Part shown: positions 1-11,256 of the stretch, piece after piece | Position numbering within the stretch: the first letter of the stretch is position 1 | Layout: each line of letters opens with the position of its first letter | Origin: Peromyscus leucopus | Lineage: Eukaryota > Chordata > Mammalia > Rodentia > Cricetidae | Length of the DNA stretch: 64,000 nucleotides | NCBI RefSeq assembly: GCF_004664715.2 | Contig: NC_051067.1 | Location: forward strand, 70,711,942-70,775,941 | Direction of reading: 5' to 3' | Made by a program: the position numbers and the translations under genes | Notes under the pieces: generated by a model | The model's input: the letters and a program-made list of their open reading frames with translations, nothing else | What the model was told of the DNA's origin: nothing | Database searches by the model: none

Positions 1-960
1 TATATAGCCTCCATGATTCTGTGGGTTGTAGTCTGATTGTTCTTTGTTTTATATCTAGAATCCACTTATGAGTGAGTACATACCATGATTGTCTTTCTGG
101 GTTTGGGTTACCTCACTCAGGATGATTTTTTTCTAGTTCCATCCATTTGCCTGCAAATTTCATGCTTTCATTGTTTTTCTCTGCTGAGTAGTACTCCATT
201 GTGTATATGTACCACATTTTTTTCATTCATTTTTCAGTTGACAGGCATCTAGGTTGTTTCCAGGTTCTGGCTATTACAAATAGTGCTGCTATGAACATAG
301 TTGAGCATGTATCTTTATGGTGTGAATCAGCATTCCTTGGCTATATGCCCAAGAGTGGGATGGCTGGGTCTTGAGGTAGTTCGATTCCTAATTTTCTGAG
401 AAACCGCCATACTGATTTCCACAGTGGTTGTACAAGTTTACATTCCCACCAACAGTGGAGGAGTGTTCCCTTTGCTCCACATCCTCACCAACATTGACTG
501 TCATTGGTGTTTTTGATCGTAGCCATTCTGACAGGTGTAAGGTTAGGTATCTCAGAGTCCTTTTGATTTTGCATTTCTCTAATGATTAAGAATGTTGAGC
601 ATTTCTTTAAATGCCTTTCAGCCATTTGTGATTCTTGTTTTGTGAATTCTCTGTTTAGCTCTTTAGCCCATTTTTTAATTGGACTGTTTAGTATTTTGAT
701 GTCTAGTTTCTTGTTCTTTATATACTGTGGAGATCAATCCTCTGTCCGATGTGGGGTTGGTGAAGATCTTTTCCCATTCTGTTGGCTGTCTTTTTGTCTT
801 ATTGACTGTGTCTTTTGCCCTGCAAAAGCTTCTCAATTTCGAGAGGTCCCATTTATTAATTGTTGTGCTCAGGGTCTGTGCTGTTGGTGTTATATTTAGG
901 AATAGCATATTCATTATTGTGCTTTTGTGTGTTAGTTTGAATTCTAGGATAATAGCTATT
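1..960 (-). mobile_element. L1 retrotransposon, 3' part of ORF2 (5'-truncated or broken)
   Basis: The minus strand reads as the C-terminal part of L1 ORF2 and runs toward the 3' UTR at position 1. One open stretch at about 675-830 contains the conserved RQPTEWEKIF motif. Stop codons and frameshifts break the rest. The element enters from outside the window, and its 5' break is around 915-960. It is antisense to Mllt10. Confidence 0.88.
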
Positions 961-1104
961 TAGCTGCAAGTAAGATTTCATTCTAGTCTGCTTTCTGGTA
1001 TGTTTGAATAGACAGTTGGCAGCTTGTTCTCTTCAGGCTTGGCCTTCTTTTTTCATCCAAAGAAGAACGTTCTTTTATTTCAGAATATGTTCTTTTCTAG
1101 AAGA

Positions 1105-1233
1105 AAAGTATGATGGCTGACACCCGTAGCCTCAGCACTTTGGAGGCTGAGGCAGGAGGATTGAGGACAGGTAGCATTACATAGTGAGTACCTTGGGTTA
1201 CAGAGTGAGACCCTGAACTCAAAAAGGAAAAAA
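1105..1233 (+). repeat. Old B1-like SINE
   Basis: Diverged copy: tcagcactttggaggctgag, gagaccctgaactc and an A-rich end. Confidence 0.6.
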
Positions 1234-1430
1234 ATGTACTATCTTCCTTGTCTTCAAATACTGTCAACTCATTCAATTTTCTTCTCTAACTATGATTTAG
1301 GTGTATGAGACTTTCATTTTGTTTTTCATGTCTTCTATTTGTTTTGTGTGTGTGCTTATATTATGGAAGCTAGCTGTTTTCATATTTATGCTTATTGTTT
1401 ATCTAGTGAGTTAAAAAAGTTCAGTCTAAA

Positions 1431-1582
1431 CTGGGCGGTGATGGTGCACCCCTTTAATCCCAGCACTCTGGAGGCAGAGGCAGGAGGATCTCTGTGAGTT
1501 CAAGGCCAGCCTAGTCTACAGAGCAAGTCCAGCCAGGACTGTTATACAGAGAAACCCTGTCTTGTGGGGAAAAAACCAAAAA
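1431..1582 (+). repeat. B1 SINE
   Basis: Near full-length: ctgggcggtgatggtgcacc start, aatcccagcactctggaggc, gagaaaccctgtctt and an A-rich tail. Confidence 0.85.
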
Positions 1583-1695
1583 GGTTTCACCCTAAACCAT
1601 CTGTAGATCACTACCCATTTTCATTCATGTTTTTGAGAAGATGGATTCGTTGATTCATTTTTAATTTTCACTTTGTATTTTATTTCATGGTATTC

Positions 1696-1855
1696 TCCCC
1701 CCCCCCCCCTTTTGATACAGGGTTTCTCTGTGTAACTGCCCTGGCTTTCCTGGAACTTGTTTTGTAGACCAGGCTGGCCTCAAATTCAGAGATCCACCTG
1801 CCTCTGCCTCCCACATGCTGGGATTAAAGGTGTCCACCACCATGCTCTGCTCCAT
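1696..1855 (-). repeat. B1 SINE with a C tract
   Basis: The head of the copy is at 1852 and its tail is a run of 13 C at 1697-1709 (reading G on the element strand) instead of A. Confidence 0.82.
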
Positions 1856-2118
1856 TTTTTTCTTTAACCAATTTGTTTTTATTTGTGTATGTGTGTGCAT
1901 GCTTGTCTCTTATGCATATGTAGATGTTGGAAGATGGCTTGAAGTTCCTTCTCTCCTTACACTATGTTGGTACCTCAGATTGTCAGGATTGGCAGCAAGT
2001 ACATTTACCCTTGGAGCCATTATTATGGCCCTAAATTTAAAAAAAAAATTTTTCCTCTTAAAACCCAAGCTAAATCTTTGTGTATTTTGTACTTGCTCCT
2101 CTTATAATTCAATGTGGT

Positions 2119-2275
2119 TAGGATGGGTGTGGTGGCCCATACCTTTAATCCTGGCTCTCAGAAGGCAGTTTGAAGCCTGCCTGATCAACATAATGAGCTC
2201 CAGGAAAGTCAGGACTACATAGACTTTGTCTCAAAAACAAAACAAAACAAAAAACAAAAAAAACCAAAAACCCCA
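2119..2275 (+). repeat. B1 SINE
   Basis: Starts gggtgtggtggcccatacct and ends with a CAAAA-type tail at 2230-2275. Confidence 0.75.
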
Positions 2276-2342
2276 GAAAAAGTTCTATATAGTTAATCTT
2301 CATGGTAGTCTATAAATTGAGTTTTCTTTTTCCTTTTTCTTT

Positions 2343-2490
2343 CCCCCCAAGTCAGGGTTTCTCTGTGAAACAGTCCTGGCTGTCCTGGAACTCACTCTGT
2401 AGACCAGGCTGGCCTCGAACTCACAGAGATCCACCTGCCTTTGCCTCCAGAGTGCTGGGATTAAAAGCGTGCGCCACCGATTCCAGGCAG
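2343..2490 (-). repeat. B1 SINE
   Basis: Full-length, with tcagggtttctctgtgaaac through gcgtgcgccaccgattccag. Confidence 0.85.
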
Positions 2491-2524
2491 ATTGAGCTTT
2501 CTTTTTAGCATTTTTTCCATTTTT

Positions 2525-2868
2525 CTCTCCTTTCCAACACTTTGGTCTTCCCTTTGTATGTGTGTAAGCTGCTGCAAAGTGAACCCAGGACCTCATGCAT
2601 ATTTAGCATATGCTGCCTTTCTTGTCTCACTCTATAGCCCATGTTCATGTGGAGCTCACTATATGACCTAGACTAATCTTGAATTTGGAGGCCATCTTTT
2701 TACCTCTCTCTCCCAAGTACTGAGATTATAGCCATGTACTGTCAGTTTCTAATTATTTGTGAATGTTCTTTCAGAATTTAATACCCTCTACTCCAAATGC
2801 TAGGGATTGAACTCAGACTCTCTCCCATGTAAGGCATGTTCTCTATCACTGAGTTACATCTCCAACCA
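2525..2868 (-). repeat. Cluster of old ID/B1-like SINE fragments
   Basis: ID-like ends (gaacccaggacctcatgcat at 2580; gggattgaactcagactctc at 2803) surround an eroded B1-like stretch at 2635-2750. Confidence 0.55.
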
Positions 2869-2899
2869 GGATTTTAATATTTTTTTCTTTTTCTTTTTC

Positions 2900-3043
2900 C
2901 TTTTTTTTTTTTCCTCCAGAGAGAGTTTCTCTGTGTTAATAGCCCTGGCTGTCCTGGAACACATTGTAGACCAGGTTGGCCTTAAACTTGCAGAGATCTG
3001 CCTCCCAGTGCTGAGATCCAAGGGTGTGTGTACCACACCTGGC
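2900..3043 (-). repeat. B1 SINE with small deletion
   Basis: The pattern gagagtttctctgtgttaat to ccacacctggc is present, but part of the right half is missing. Confidence 0.8.
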
Positions 3044-3071
3044 TAATATTTTCTTCTTATCCAGGTTAATT

Positions 3072-3268
3072 CTGATACTTTTTTTTTTTTTTTTTTTAGT
3101 GATTATTCTGGACACACAATCTTTTTTTTCCTTAGTTTTTGGAGACAGGGTTTCTTTGTGTAGCCCTGGTTGTCCTGGAACTTACTCTATATACCAGGCT
3201 AGCCTCCATCCACCTGCCTTTGTCTCCCAAGTGCTGGGATTAAAGGCATGCACCACCATGCCTGACCT
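3072..3268 (-). repeat. B1 SINE and T tract
   Basis: A T run at 3080-3098, then ggagacagggtttctttgtg through gcaccaccatgcctgacc. Confidence 0.82.
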
Positions 3269-3669
3269 GGCGCACATTCTTTTAAGTTGCTAATTTAGGA
3301 AAAATTAGTTCAGGTCAGAGAAATGTTTCTGGATTATATCTTTGATAATTTCCTCATTTTTTTATATTCATAATTTGAGGTATGCTTTTGAGTTTGGGCC
3401 TTGGATCCTGTTATTAATTGATCTTAATTTTTATTTATTATTTTGTATTTAACTTTCAGTTTTTTCTTTTGTTATTTTCATGTGATAGTTTACTTTGTTT
3501 TTTTAATTCTTTATATAATCATTTGAAGTTCTGTTGAGGTTTTGCTTTGTTTTAATTTTCTGAAATACTGTTTTGTTCCTAGGCTTCCATTTACTTCTTC
3601 ATTTTTAGTGTGATCTCACTTTTCTGTCTCAGCTGTCCTGTCTTGTGGTCTAGATTTACTTACCTCTCT

Positions 3670-3799
3670 CTTTTAAAAGACAGGGTCTTACAATATAGTA
3701 CTTGCTGGCCTCCAACTCCTTACATAGATCAGGCTGATCTTGAACTGCCTGTGTTTCATGAGTGCTGGTGTTGCAGGCGTATGCCACCATCCCTGGTAC
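3670..3799 (-). repeat. Old B1-like SINE
   Basis: Diverged agacagggtcttacaatata to gcgtatgccaccatccctgg. Confidence 0.6.
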
Positions 3800-4384
3800 C
3801 TGCCTCGATTTCTTTTGGTTTACTATCTCCAGAAAATTCACCATTGTAGTTTCTTTGTAGAGGAGAAAGATAGTTACCTGGTAGTGTGTAGTGGAGACAT
3901 GAAATTGATTTGATTGCTTTTCCAGTTACATCTAGTTCTTCCTGATTTCTCCCTTACTAGAAAACACTTGTATATTCATGGCCTATCACTGTACACATGA
4001 ATTCCTCCATCCTGCATTGGCTGGGATCTAGTTCCTCCTGTTTTCCAAACTATGTAACACATGGTGAATTAATTTTGGAATTGTCTTATTTATGGTTTAG
4101 GCAGTCTGTAGATTTTCTTGTTTTGGTGCTGGTCGAGTCCAGTGCCTGTTACAGGCTAAGCACAACACTGCTACAGAGCTACATCCTATTCTCCTTGGAA
4201 GTTCTTTACCTCTTGTCTGTCCTTTTTAATGTCTAGAATTTTAGAGCTATTTTTTTGCTTTTTATATTTGTGGCTTCATGCCTTTGTATCTCACTATTGT
4301 TACCTAATAGATACTTGAGGCAGAGAGAAGATAGCTTTTAAATGAAATGAACTACCTGCACTACTTTTCCAATTGTTTTCCAAC

Positions 4385-4450
4385 TTGAAATTCTCCTGCC
4401 TCAGCCTTCTGAGTACTGATACTATAGGCATATGCTGCCATGTCAGGCTT
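4385..4450 (-). repeat. B1 fragment
   Basis: Only the left end of an old copy remains (ctcctgcctcagccttctga). Confidence 0.45.
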
Positions 4451-5605
4451 TTTTTTGAGGTCTTGCTTTAGAAGGTAGTAGCTAACGGCCTCTAGCTTCA
4501 ATTTGTCAGTTTCTATTTGATTTTTTCCTACTCATTTGTGATTGGAATCTTCCCTTTGGTTCTGCTTTTCTTTTATATGTTCACCATTGGTCTTTTCCCC
4601 TTCATTGGCAAACTTCATGGAAGAATAAATAGTAGTTTACTTTGTCAGCTGTCTGCCATATTCTCTTAGCTTAATGATTGAGAAATAGCTACTTATTATA
4701 ACTGAGAGCATTTGCAATCTGCCTTTGCTGTTCACACTCTCATCATGGGCACTGCCTACCTATATTATCCCTGTTTCCTTTTGGTGACCATTAAATAAAG
4801 TTCCCTGCCTAAGAAGATCTTTACTTAGGATCAGAAAAACGATCAACCTTGGAAATTTCCTTCTTTTTGTTAGATAAGTGAAACACTTTGTGTTTTTCTT
4901 TTGTCCTCGATACTAGGCAGCCCAGAATCAAATCTGGTCTTTAGTTACATCAGTCACATTAATCTTATTAGTGTATTTGTTTTCTCTTCCTCCTTTCATT
5001 GGGGTTAGGACTTCACTTCTTGTCTCTGCTTCTCTGCATGTTGATTTCATTCTCTTATACTACAGACTCTCTACTACATGAGGCTGGAACCATGACTGCT
5101 GGCAGCTCTTGACTTTCATCTTCCCAGCCCCTTCTACCAGGAAAAAGGGGCTCTTTTGAAGAATCCTGAGAAGGACTCTGACCTGTCTTGGATCATGTAC
5201 CCACCATCCCTCTGGCTGGAGTGGGGAGGGTTCTATGAATTGCAACCCTCACTAGAGCTACATAGTTGGAGTCAGGGGTAAGAGCAGTTCCCTGATTCTG
5301 GTGGGTGGGTGCTGTTTGAAGAAAGGGAATATTATGAACAGATGTACACTAGATGGCTTATAATTCTGGCTTTAATACTTTATTATTATTATTACATAGG
5401 TCCTTTACTACCTTAAGTACTTTTCTTAAAATTTAAGCCTAAGTACATAGAGTATTATAAATATGTTTGTTTACCCTTCAAACTACTATATTTGGCTTTT
5501 AATTCTTCCACGAGTTATTTTGCTGTTATTAGAATGACCAAATCTAATTTTTTTTCATTAATTTGATTCTACTTGATTGATTTTTGACATTTAAACCATT
5601 TTGCC

Positions 5606-5731
5606 AAGCTAGGTGTGGTGATATAGATTAATAATCCTAGCACTTGGGAGGTGGAAACATGAAGATCAGAAGTGTTAAGCCCAGCCTCCATGCTACATGA
5701 GACCTGGTCAAGAACCCCAGACAACAAAATT
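5606..5731 (+). repeat. Old B1-like SINE
   Basis: ctaggtgtggtgatatagat, cctagcacttgggaggtgga and a weak A-rich end. Confidence 0.6.
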
Positions 5732-5789
5732 AGAGCTCCAGAGATCGTTCAAGTTTTTTCATGACTTCCTAAACACTACTAGTTTGTTT

Positions 5790-5932
5790 GTTTGTTCGGT
5801 TTTTGTTTTTTGAGACAGTTTCTCATTGTAGCCCTGGCTGTCCTGGAACTTGCTCTGTAGACCAGGATGGCCTTAAACAGGCCTACCTGTGCCTCCCGAG
5901 TGCTGGGGTTGTGTGCCACCACTGCCCTGATG
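5790..5932 (-). repeat. B1 SINE
   Basis: ttttgagacagtttctcatt through gtgccaccactgccc, with a 7-nt gap before the end. Confidence 0.8.
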
Positions 5933-6169
5933 TTACTTTGTTTTTACCCCAGGTGTTTGAACAGTGATGTTTTGATTCCTTTTGACACTATTTTCTTACT
6001 GTAAAATTTAAGTTATGCGATTGCTCTTCTCGCTTGTTTATTTGATTATCTCATTCATGGGGAACAATATTGTTAATTTTTCTACTTCTGTTGTCATTGC
6101 TGTGAGGCTCTAAGCCCTGTTTTTTGTTTTTTTTCTAGATTATTGCAATGGCTTTATTTGGTTATTTAA

Positions 6170-6328
6170 TGTTTTTTTTACATTTTGTGTGTTGGGTGGG
6201 TATGTGCCTGTGAATGCAGGTGCCCATCAAGGTCAGTTCCTGTAGTTGAAATTACAGGCAGTATGATGTGAGTGCTGAGAACTGAATGTAGGTCTGCTAC
6301 AAGTGAACAGCCATCTCACTAGCCTCAC
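6170..6328 (-). repeat. B3-like SINE
   Basis: gtgtgttgggtgggtatgtg through gaacagccatctcactagcc, the antisense tRNA-derived head. Confidence 0.6.
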
Positions 6329-6390
6329 CCCTTAAGTTTTCATATTTTTGTAGGGTGATACAATTGACATTGTATAAAAAATAAAATGTC

Positions 6391-6479
6391 AGGGCTGGGG
6401 ATTAGCTCAGTGGTAGTGCTTGCCTAGCAAGTGCAAGGCCTTAGGTTCGGTCCTCAGCTCCAGAAAAAAAAAAAAAAAA
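6391..6479 (+). repeat. ID SINE
   Basis: Clear ID copy: ggctggggattagctcagtg, gcaagtgcaaggcc and an A tail of 16. It is tRNA-derived, with an A box and B box, but carries no tRNA. Confidence 0.9.
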
Positions 6480-6512
6480 GAAAATGTTAAAATATAAACA
6501 AAACAAAAAAAA

Positions 6513-6602
6513 TAGGGCTGGAGAGATGGCTCAGCCATTAAAGGCTAGGCTCACAACCAAAATTATAAAAAAATAAAACATTAAAAGCAAAAAAAAAAAA
6601 AA
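6513..6602 (+). repeat. Short B2 head with A-rich tail
   Basis: Only the first ~50 nt (ggctggagagatggctcagc) followed by A-rich sequence; 3' body missing. Confidence 0.7.
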
Positions 6603-6631
6603 TTAAGGCAAAAAAATTCTCCTCCTCCTAA

Positions 6632-6713
6632 GGCCTAGGGTTATGGTTCAGTGGTAGTGTTTACTTAGCATCAGATGGGAATCCTTGGATTCAATTCTCA
6701 GCACCAAAAACTT
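6632..6713 (+). repeat. ID/B4-like SINE
   Basis: ctagggttatggttcagtgg, gattcaattctcagcaccaa. Confidence 0.65.
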
Positions 6714-6835
6714 AAACTTGTTCATATATTTCTTTCTCCTTTAGTTCTGTTGCTTCTGGCCCTACGTAAAGCACAGTTTTTGTCAATTCCTTTCCTGCTT
6801 GTGTAGACTAAACTAGCTTCAAACTTGCATCAGTA

Positions 6836-6840
<5 letters not shown>

Positions 6841-6870
<30 letters not shown>

Positions 6871-7017
6871 GTTTTTCGAGACAGGGTTTCTCTGTGTAGC
6901 TTTGCGCTTTTTCCTGGGACTCACTTGATAGCCCAGGCTGGCCTCGAACTCACAGAGATCCGCCTGGCTCTGCCTCCCGAGTGCTGGGATTAAAGGCGTG
7001 CGCCACCACCGCCCGGC
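6841..7017 (-). repeat. Young B1 SINE with 16-bp target duplication
   Basis: Essentially intact variant B1 (tagctttgcgc... cccaggctggcctcgaact) with a 29-nt T tail. The 16-nt repeat ttgcatcagtactctt flanks it at 6825-6840 and 7018-7033 without mismatch. Confidence 0.95.
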
Positions 7018-7279
7018 TTGCATCAGTACTCTTACTGTGGCTCAGCTCATTAGTAATTTTCCAAGTCTTTCTGTATGCACATGCAAAACACAGTCTGCCT
7101 TTTCTTTATCAATCTCATCCTCCCAGTACTCCTCCGTTTGTCCTCTCAATCTTATCTCCTAGGAGGATAGTGATTGCTTATTCCTCTCGTTAAAATACCA
7201 CTTAGTTCCCACAGTTGAAGTATTAGTACAGGGCAAAACATTTTCTTTCTACTAGTTTGTATTTTTACTAAAATTAAAG

Positions 7280-7395
7280 GAAGGCTTGGGGTAAAGTAAA
7301 GGGATGTATCTCAATTGTAGATTGCTTATGTAGTATAGTGTGTATAATAAGCTCCTGGCCTTGATTCCAGAACCCCTTCTTCCCCAAAGAAAAGA
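7280..7395 (+). repeat. Old B4/ID-like SINE
   Basis: Eroded copy ending ttgattccagaacccctt and an A/G-rich tail. Confidence 0.45.
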
Positions 7396-7439
7396 AAGAA
7401 GGAAAAAGAAAGCAGACCCAAAAACCCTATATAATTTTT

Positions 7440-7600
7440 TTTCTTTTATTATTTCTGTGTTTATTTTTGAGACAGGGCCTCTCTGTGTACTCCTTCCTGT
7501 CTGAAATAGAACTTGCTGTGTAGAGCATGCTGGTCTTAAACTAACGGACCAGCCTGCCTCTTCCTCCTGAGGGCTGAGACTAGAATGCAATGCTGCCCCA
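7440..7600 (-). repeat. B1 SINE
   Basis: tttgagacagggcctctctg through tagaatgcaatgctgcccc; diverged 5' part. Confidence 0.75.
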
Positions 7601-7619
7601 GGGAAAACAATCTTTTCTT

Positions 7620-7775
7620 TTTTTTTTTCTTTTCTTTCTGTCTTTTTTGGATTTTTTGAGACAGGGTTTTTAACAGTTCTGGCTGTCCAAGAACTCACTT
7701 TGTAAACTAGGCTAGCCTTGAATTCACAGAAATCTGCCTGCTAGGGTTAAAGGTGTGTGCTCCACCAATGCCTGA
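7620..7775 (-). repeat. B1 SINE
   Basis: ttttgagacagggtttttaa through gctccaccaatgcctgac, with an internal deletion at about 7740. Confidence 0.78.
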
Positions 7776-7814
7776 CTGAAAATTACTTTCTTTAAGGTAC
7801 TCACAAAAGTGATC

Positions 7815-7968
7815 TCTGGGGACCAGATCAGTAGTTAATAGCATTTTGCTCTTGTGTAGGACCCTGGGTAAAGTTCCCTGCCACCCATTTCTGACCTCTG
7901 TGGGTACCAGGCATGCAAGTAGTACACATACATGCATGTAGGTAAGACATCTCTATACACATAAAAAA
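7815..7968 (+). repeat. B3-like SINE, truncated head
   Basis: ctctgtgggtaccaggcatg and an acacataaaaaag 3' end. Confidence 0.6.
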
Positions 7969-8003
7969 GAAATCTCTAAAAATGTCTGGTTTTCTCTCAT
8001 CTT

Positions 8004-8160
8004 TTTTTTTCCCCCTTTTTCCTTCAAGACGGTTTCTCAATGTAGCCCTGGTTATCCTGGAACTCACTCTATAGACCAGGTTGGCCTCAAACTCCCAGAG
8101 ATCTGCCTGCTTCTGCTTCCTGAGCGCTGAAATTAAAGCCATGTGCCACCACTGCCCAGC
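8004..8160 (-). repeat. B1 SINE
   Basis: Complete copy, agacggtttctcaatgtagc through ccatgtgccaccactgccca. Confidence 0.85.
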
Positions 8161-8321
8161 TTGGTCAGGTTTTTTATTGTTGACTAAGCCTCATTTTCTC
8201 AGCTGCAGAATAGCATAGCACTCTTAGACTACAGCATGAGCTTATATGCTATGAGCCTATATAGTGGAGTGCATTATTTTAGTCTTTCTTTTTTATACAT
8301 TTTATTTTAATTTACTTTTTT

Positions 8322-8488
8322 AAAAAGATTTATTTTGTATGAGTGTTTTACCTGCATGTATGCCTGTGTATCTCATGTAATGCCTGGTGTCTGAGGAAGT
8401 GGTGAGCCTCCCCATGGCTGCTGGGAATCCAACCCAGGCCTTTGCAAGAATAAGTGTTCTTTAACCACTAAGCCAACTTTTCTGTCAC
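8322..8488 (-). repeat. B3-like SINE
   Basis: aaaagatttattttgtatga through gttctttaaccactaagcca. Confidence 0.7.
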
Positions 8489-8577
8489 ATGTCTTTCAAC
8501 AACGACTATGCTGACATGAGATATGCAGGCACTGTTTATTTATCTATCGATTTTGGCATACACTATTGAGCATCTTT

Positions 8578-8761
8578 AAAAAATTGTATTATTGCTTTCT
8601 GTGTATAAGTGTTTGCCTGCATGTATGTCTTCACCACATATGTGCCTGATGCCCACTGAGGTCAGGGGAGAGTATTGGTATTGTGGGTGCTGGGGATGGA
8701 ACCCATGTCCTCTACAGACACAAGAGTAACAAGTGCTCCTACCTGCCAAGCCAACTCTCCT
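8578..8761 (-). repeat. B3-like SINE
   Basis: gtttgcctgcatgtatgtct through tacctgccaagccaactctc. Confidence 0.72.
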
Positions 8762-8789
8762 AGTGAGCATTTTAAGCCTCATGTCGTCT

Positions 8790-8865
8790 TCTTCCTTCCT
8801 TCCTTCCTTCCTTCCTTCCTTCCTTCCTTCCTTCCTTCCTTCCTTCCTTCCTTCCTTCCTTCCTT
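8790..8865 (+). repeat. (TTCC)n microsatellite
   Basis: About 19 uninterrupted TTCC units between two SINEs. Confidence 0.98.
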
Positions 8866-8867
8866 TT

Positions 8868-9032
8868 TCATTTATTTATTATGTATACAGCATGTATGAC
8901 TGCAGGCCAGAAGAGGGCACCAGATCTCATTATAGATGGTTGTGAGCCACCATGTGGTTGCTGGGAATTGAACTCAGGACCTCTGGAAGAGCAGTCAGTG
9001 CTCTTAACCTCTGAACCCTCTCTCCAGGCCCC
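8868..9032 (-). repeat. B2 SINE
   Basis: aggccagaagagggcaccag through gctcttaacctctgaaccct. Confidence 0.85.
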
Positions 9033-9057
9033 TCTTTTTTTAAAGAAATATAGGAGG

Positions 9058-9059
<2 letters not shown>

Positions 9060-9132
<73 letters not shown>
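9060..9132 (+). repeat. (TCTG)n(TC)n microsatellite
   Basis: About 10 TCTG units followed by about 15 TC units. Confidence 0.98.
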
Positions 9133-9134
<2 letters not shown>

Positions 9135-9271
9135 CATCACTTGCAGTTTTCCTGTAGCACTTTTTTCTTAATCAAAGAGGAAATGCGAGGCATAGATAAA
9201 TATATAGTATTTTGTTCAGGCTCCAGTGAAAAATAGCTTGAGACTTAGGTACTTCAGAAATTGGTGATCTT

Positions 9272-9461
9272 TTTTTTTTTTTAAAGATTTAATATTTATT
9301 ATGTATACAGTGTTCTGTCTGCACACACCCCTGCAGGCCAGAAGAGGGCATCAGATCTCACTACAGATGGTTGTGAGCCACCATGTGGTTGCTGGGAATT
9401 GAACTCAGGACCTTTGGAAGAACAAGCAGTGCTCTTAACCTCTGAGCCATCTCTCCAGCCC
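9272..9461 (-). repeat. B2 SINE with 15-bp target duplication
   Basis: Complete copy. The repeat gaaattggtgatctt flanks it at 9257-9271 and 9462-9476 without mismatch. Confidence 0.93.
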
Positions 9462-9869
9462 GAAATTGGTGATCTTAAATATGCTGTTATATGCTTTAGT
9501 TTATGTGTTCAGTGTGTTTTTCTGAGACAGATAGACTTGAACTGACAGCCTCATGAATGTAAACTTGACATTATTTTACAATAGAAGTAAAGTCTTAATA
9601 GCGTCTATGTGATAAGGTTGGAGGTGTACCATCATTTATTAGAACGGCACTCTTTCATGGCTGAATTGTCTCATATTTATTTTACTAATTTTTGCCATTG
9701 TTCAAGTCCCATAATTTCTATTTTTACTCCCTTTACCTTGAAAATAGGATGAGAAAATTTGTAAGAATGGATTTTCTACTCCTGTTAACTTTGAGGGCAG
9801 TGTAGTATTGAATTTTTTACCCCCCTCTCTTTCAAATATACTTTATCCTTGGTCTGTCTTTTGTTTGGA

Positions 9870-9966
9870 GCCAGCTTCTTGACTTGTAGTTTTGACTGGC
9901 TTTGAACTCATGATCCTTCCATTCAGTATTCAGAGTGCTGGGATTATGGGCCTCTGACTGTCAGCA
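9870..9966 (-). repeat. Old B1 fragment
   Basis: actggctttgaactcatgat and agtgctgggattatgg survive. Confidence 0.5.
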
Positions 9967-10349
9967 TTCCTCCGTTGCTGTAATTCTTTGTGCAGGCTGA
10001 GGCCTTGTAGGCTTCCCTCACTCTCCAATTTGGCATGTGTGTTGTCCTTATTGAGCTCAGGGTTAGTCAGTCATGGTAGTGAGACTTTACGGCAGTAGCT
10101 TCTGGCACTACCAGCAGACGCAGCCTCACACTGAACTCCTTGATTCTCTTCGTTTTGTAATCAGTCTCTCTGCCATTCTTCCACTATGTTCCCTAGCCTT
10201 AGGTACTGAAGTATTTGTATATGTAACCATTGCAGGTGGGCTCCACAACTATGTATTTTGATTGATAGTTTTATGTAATGGTCTCTGTCTGTTGGAAATC
10301 TCTCTCTCTCTCTTTATTTTTATTTTTTTAAAGATTCATTTATTCTTGG

Positions 10350-10508
10350 GGGCTGGAGAGATGGCTCAGCCATTAGGACCTGGGCTTACTTTCCAGCATC
10401 CACATGGCAGCTCCAAACTGTAACTCCAGTTCCAAGGGCTTCAATACCCTCACACAGACATAGATGTAAACAAAACACCAATACACATAAAATAAAAATT
10501 AAAAATAA
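10350..10508 (+). repeat. B2 SINE
   Basis: gggctggagagatggctcag head through an A-rich end with ATAAAA. Confidence 0.85.
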
Positions 10509-10509
10509 G

Positions 10510-10722
10510 TTTTACTTATTATGTGTATGAGTGTTTTGACTACTTGTGTGTGTATGTGCACTGCACATGTGCAGTGTCCATGGGCTACAAGAGGGCACTG
10601 GATCCCTGGAACTGGAGTTGCAGATGGTTGGGACATCTGCTATGTGGGTCCTGGGAACAGGAACTGGGTCCTCTGCAAGAGTAGCCAGCACTGTTTTAGC
10701 TGTTGAGCCGTCTCTCTCCAGC
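10510..10722 (-). repeat. B3-like SINE
   Basis: gtgcactgcacatgtgcagt through gctgttgagccgtctctctc, head-to-tail with the preceding B2. Confidence 0.78.
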
Positions 10723-10734
10723 TCTGGTTTTTGT

Positions 10735-10935
10735 TTTTGTGTTTTAATCTAGATTCTATGTATGAGATAAATTTTAGTCCAATACGTAGTATTTTCTTTA
10801 TGGATTATCCTTTTGGTGTTAAATTTAATAGCTTTATAGCTTTTTATGTAAGGCTCGACCCTAGCAACCCCCCCCCTTTTTTTTTTTTAAGAAATGGTGG
10901 TTTACATTTAAATCTGTGATCCATTTTATGTTAAT
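10735..10935 (-). mobile_element. Ancient L1 fragment (L1M-like, antisense)
   Basis: The T-rich text around 10780-10925, ending in a 'gatccattttatgttaattt' motif, matches the antisense pattern of the L1 region I know from mammalian L1 3' parts. It carries a 9-C/12-T interruption at 10870-10889 and is cut by a B1 at 10935. It is heavily diverged. Confidence 0.5.
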
Positions 10936-11042
10936 TTTTTTTTGTTTTTTGAGGCAGGGTTTCTCTGTGTAGTCCTGGCTGTTCTGGAATTCTGTAGACC
11001 TCCTTTGTGATGGGATTAAAGGCATGTGCCACTTTGCCTGGC
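10935..11042 (-). repeat. B1 SINE with deletion
   Basis: gaggcagggtttctctgtgt and gggattaaaggcatgtgcca; about 40 nt of the middle are lost. It interrupts an old L1. Confidence 0.78.
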
Positions 11043-11104
11043 TATTTTAAGTTAAATTTTAAGCCCATGGGTGTCTTGCTCGTTTGAAACATCTGTCTTA
11101 CTTT

Positions 11105-11255
11105 TTTTCTACCTGTGCCCTCTTCACACTTTAGAAATCAAACCATAGCCTTTTGCATTCTTGGCAAATATCCTAACACTGAACTATCCCCAGCTCCAGC
11201 CCTTGGCTTCTGAGCCTCTACCTACTAGGTGCTAGGATGAACACCATGCTGAGCT
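11105..11255 (-). repeat. Old ID-like and B1 fragments
   Basis: ID-like aacactgaactatccccagc, followed by a partial B1 (ctaggtgctaggatgaacac). Confidence 0.5.
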
Positions 11256-11256
11256 T

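Noticed and set aside
675..914. A minus-strand open frame that looks like a reverse-transcriptase-related protein
   Set aside because: It is the surviving C-terminal piece of an L1 ORF2 and is listed as part of that L1, not as a gene.
6391..6479. tRNA-like A and B boxes
   Set aside because: ID, B2, B3 and B4 elements descend from tRNAs. No copy here folds into a complete cloverleaf by eye, and all carry SINE tails.
8881..9171. Open frames crossing TTCC, TCTG and TC repeats
   Set aside because: They consist of simple-repeat translation (runs of Cys/Leu/Ser) fused to B2 SINE sequence; no codon bias, no homology.
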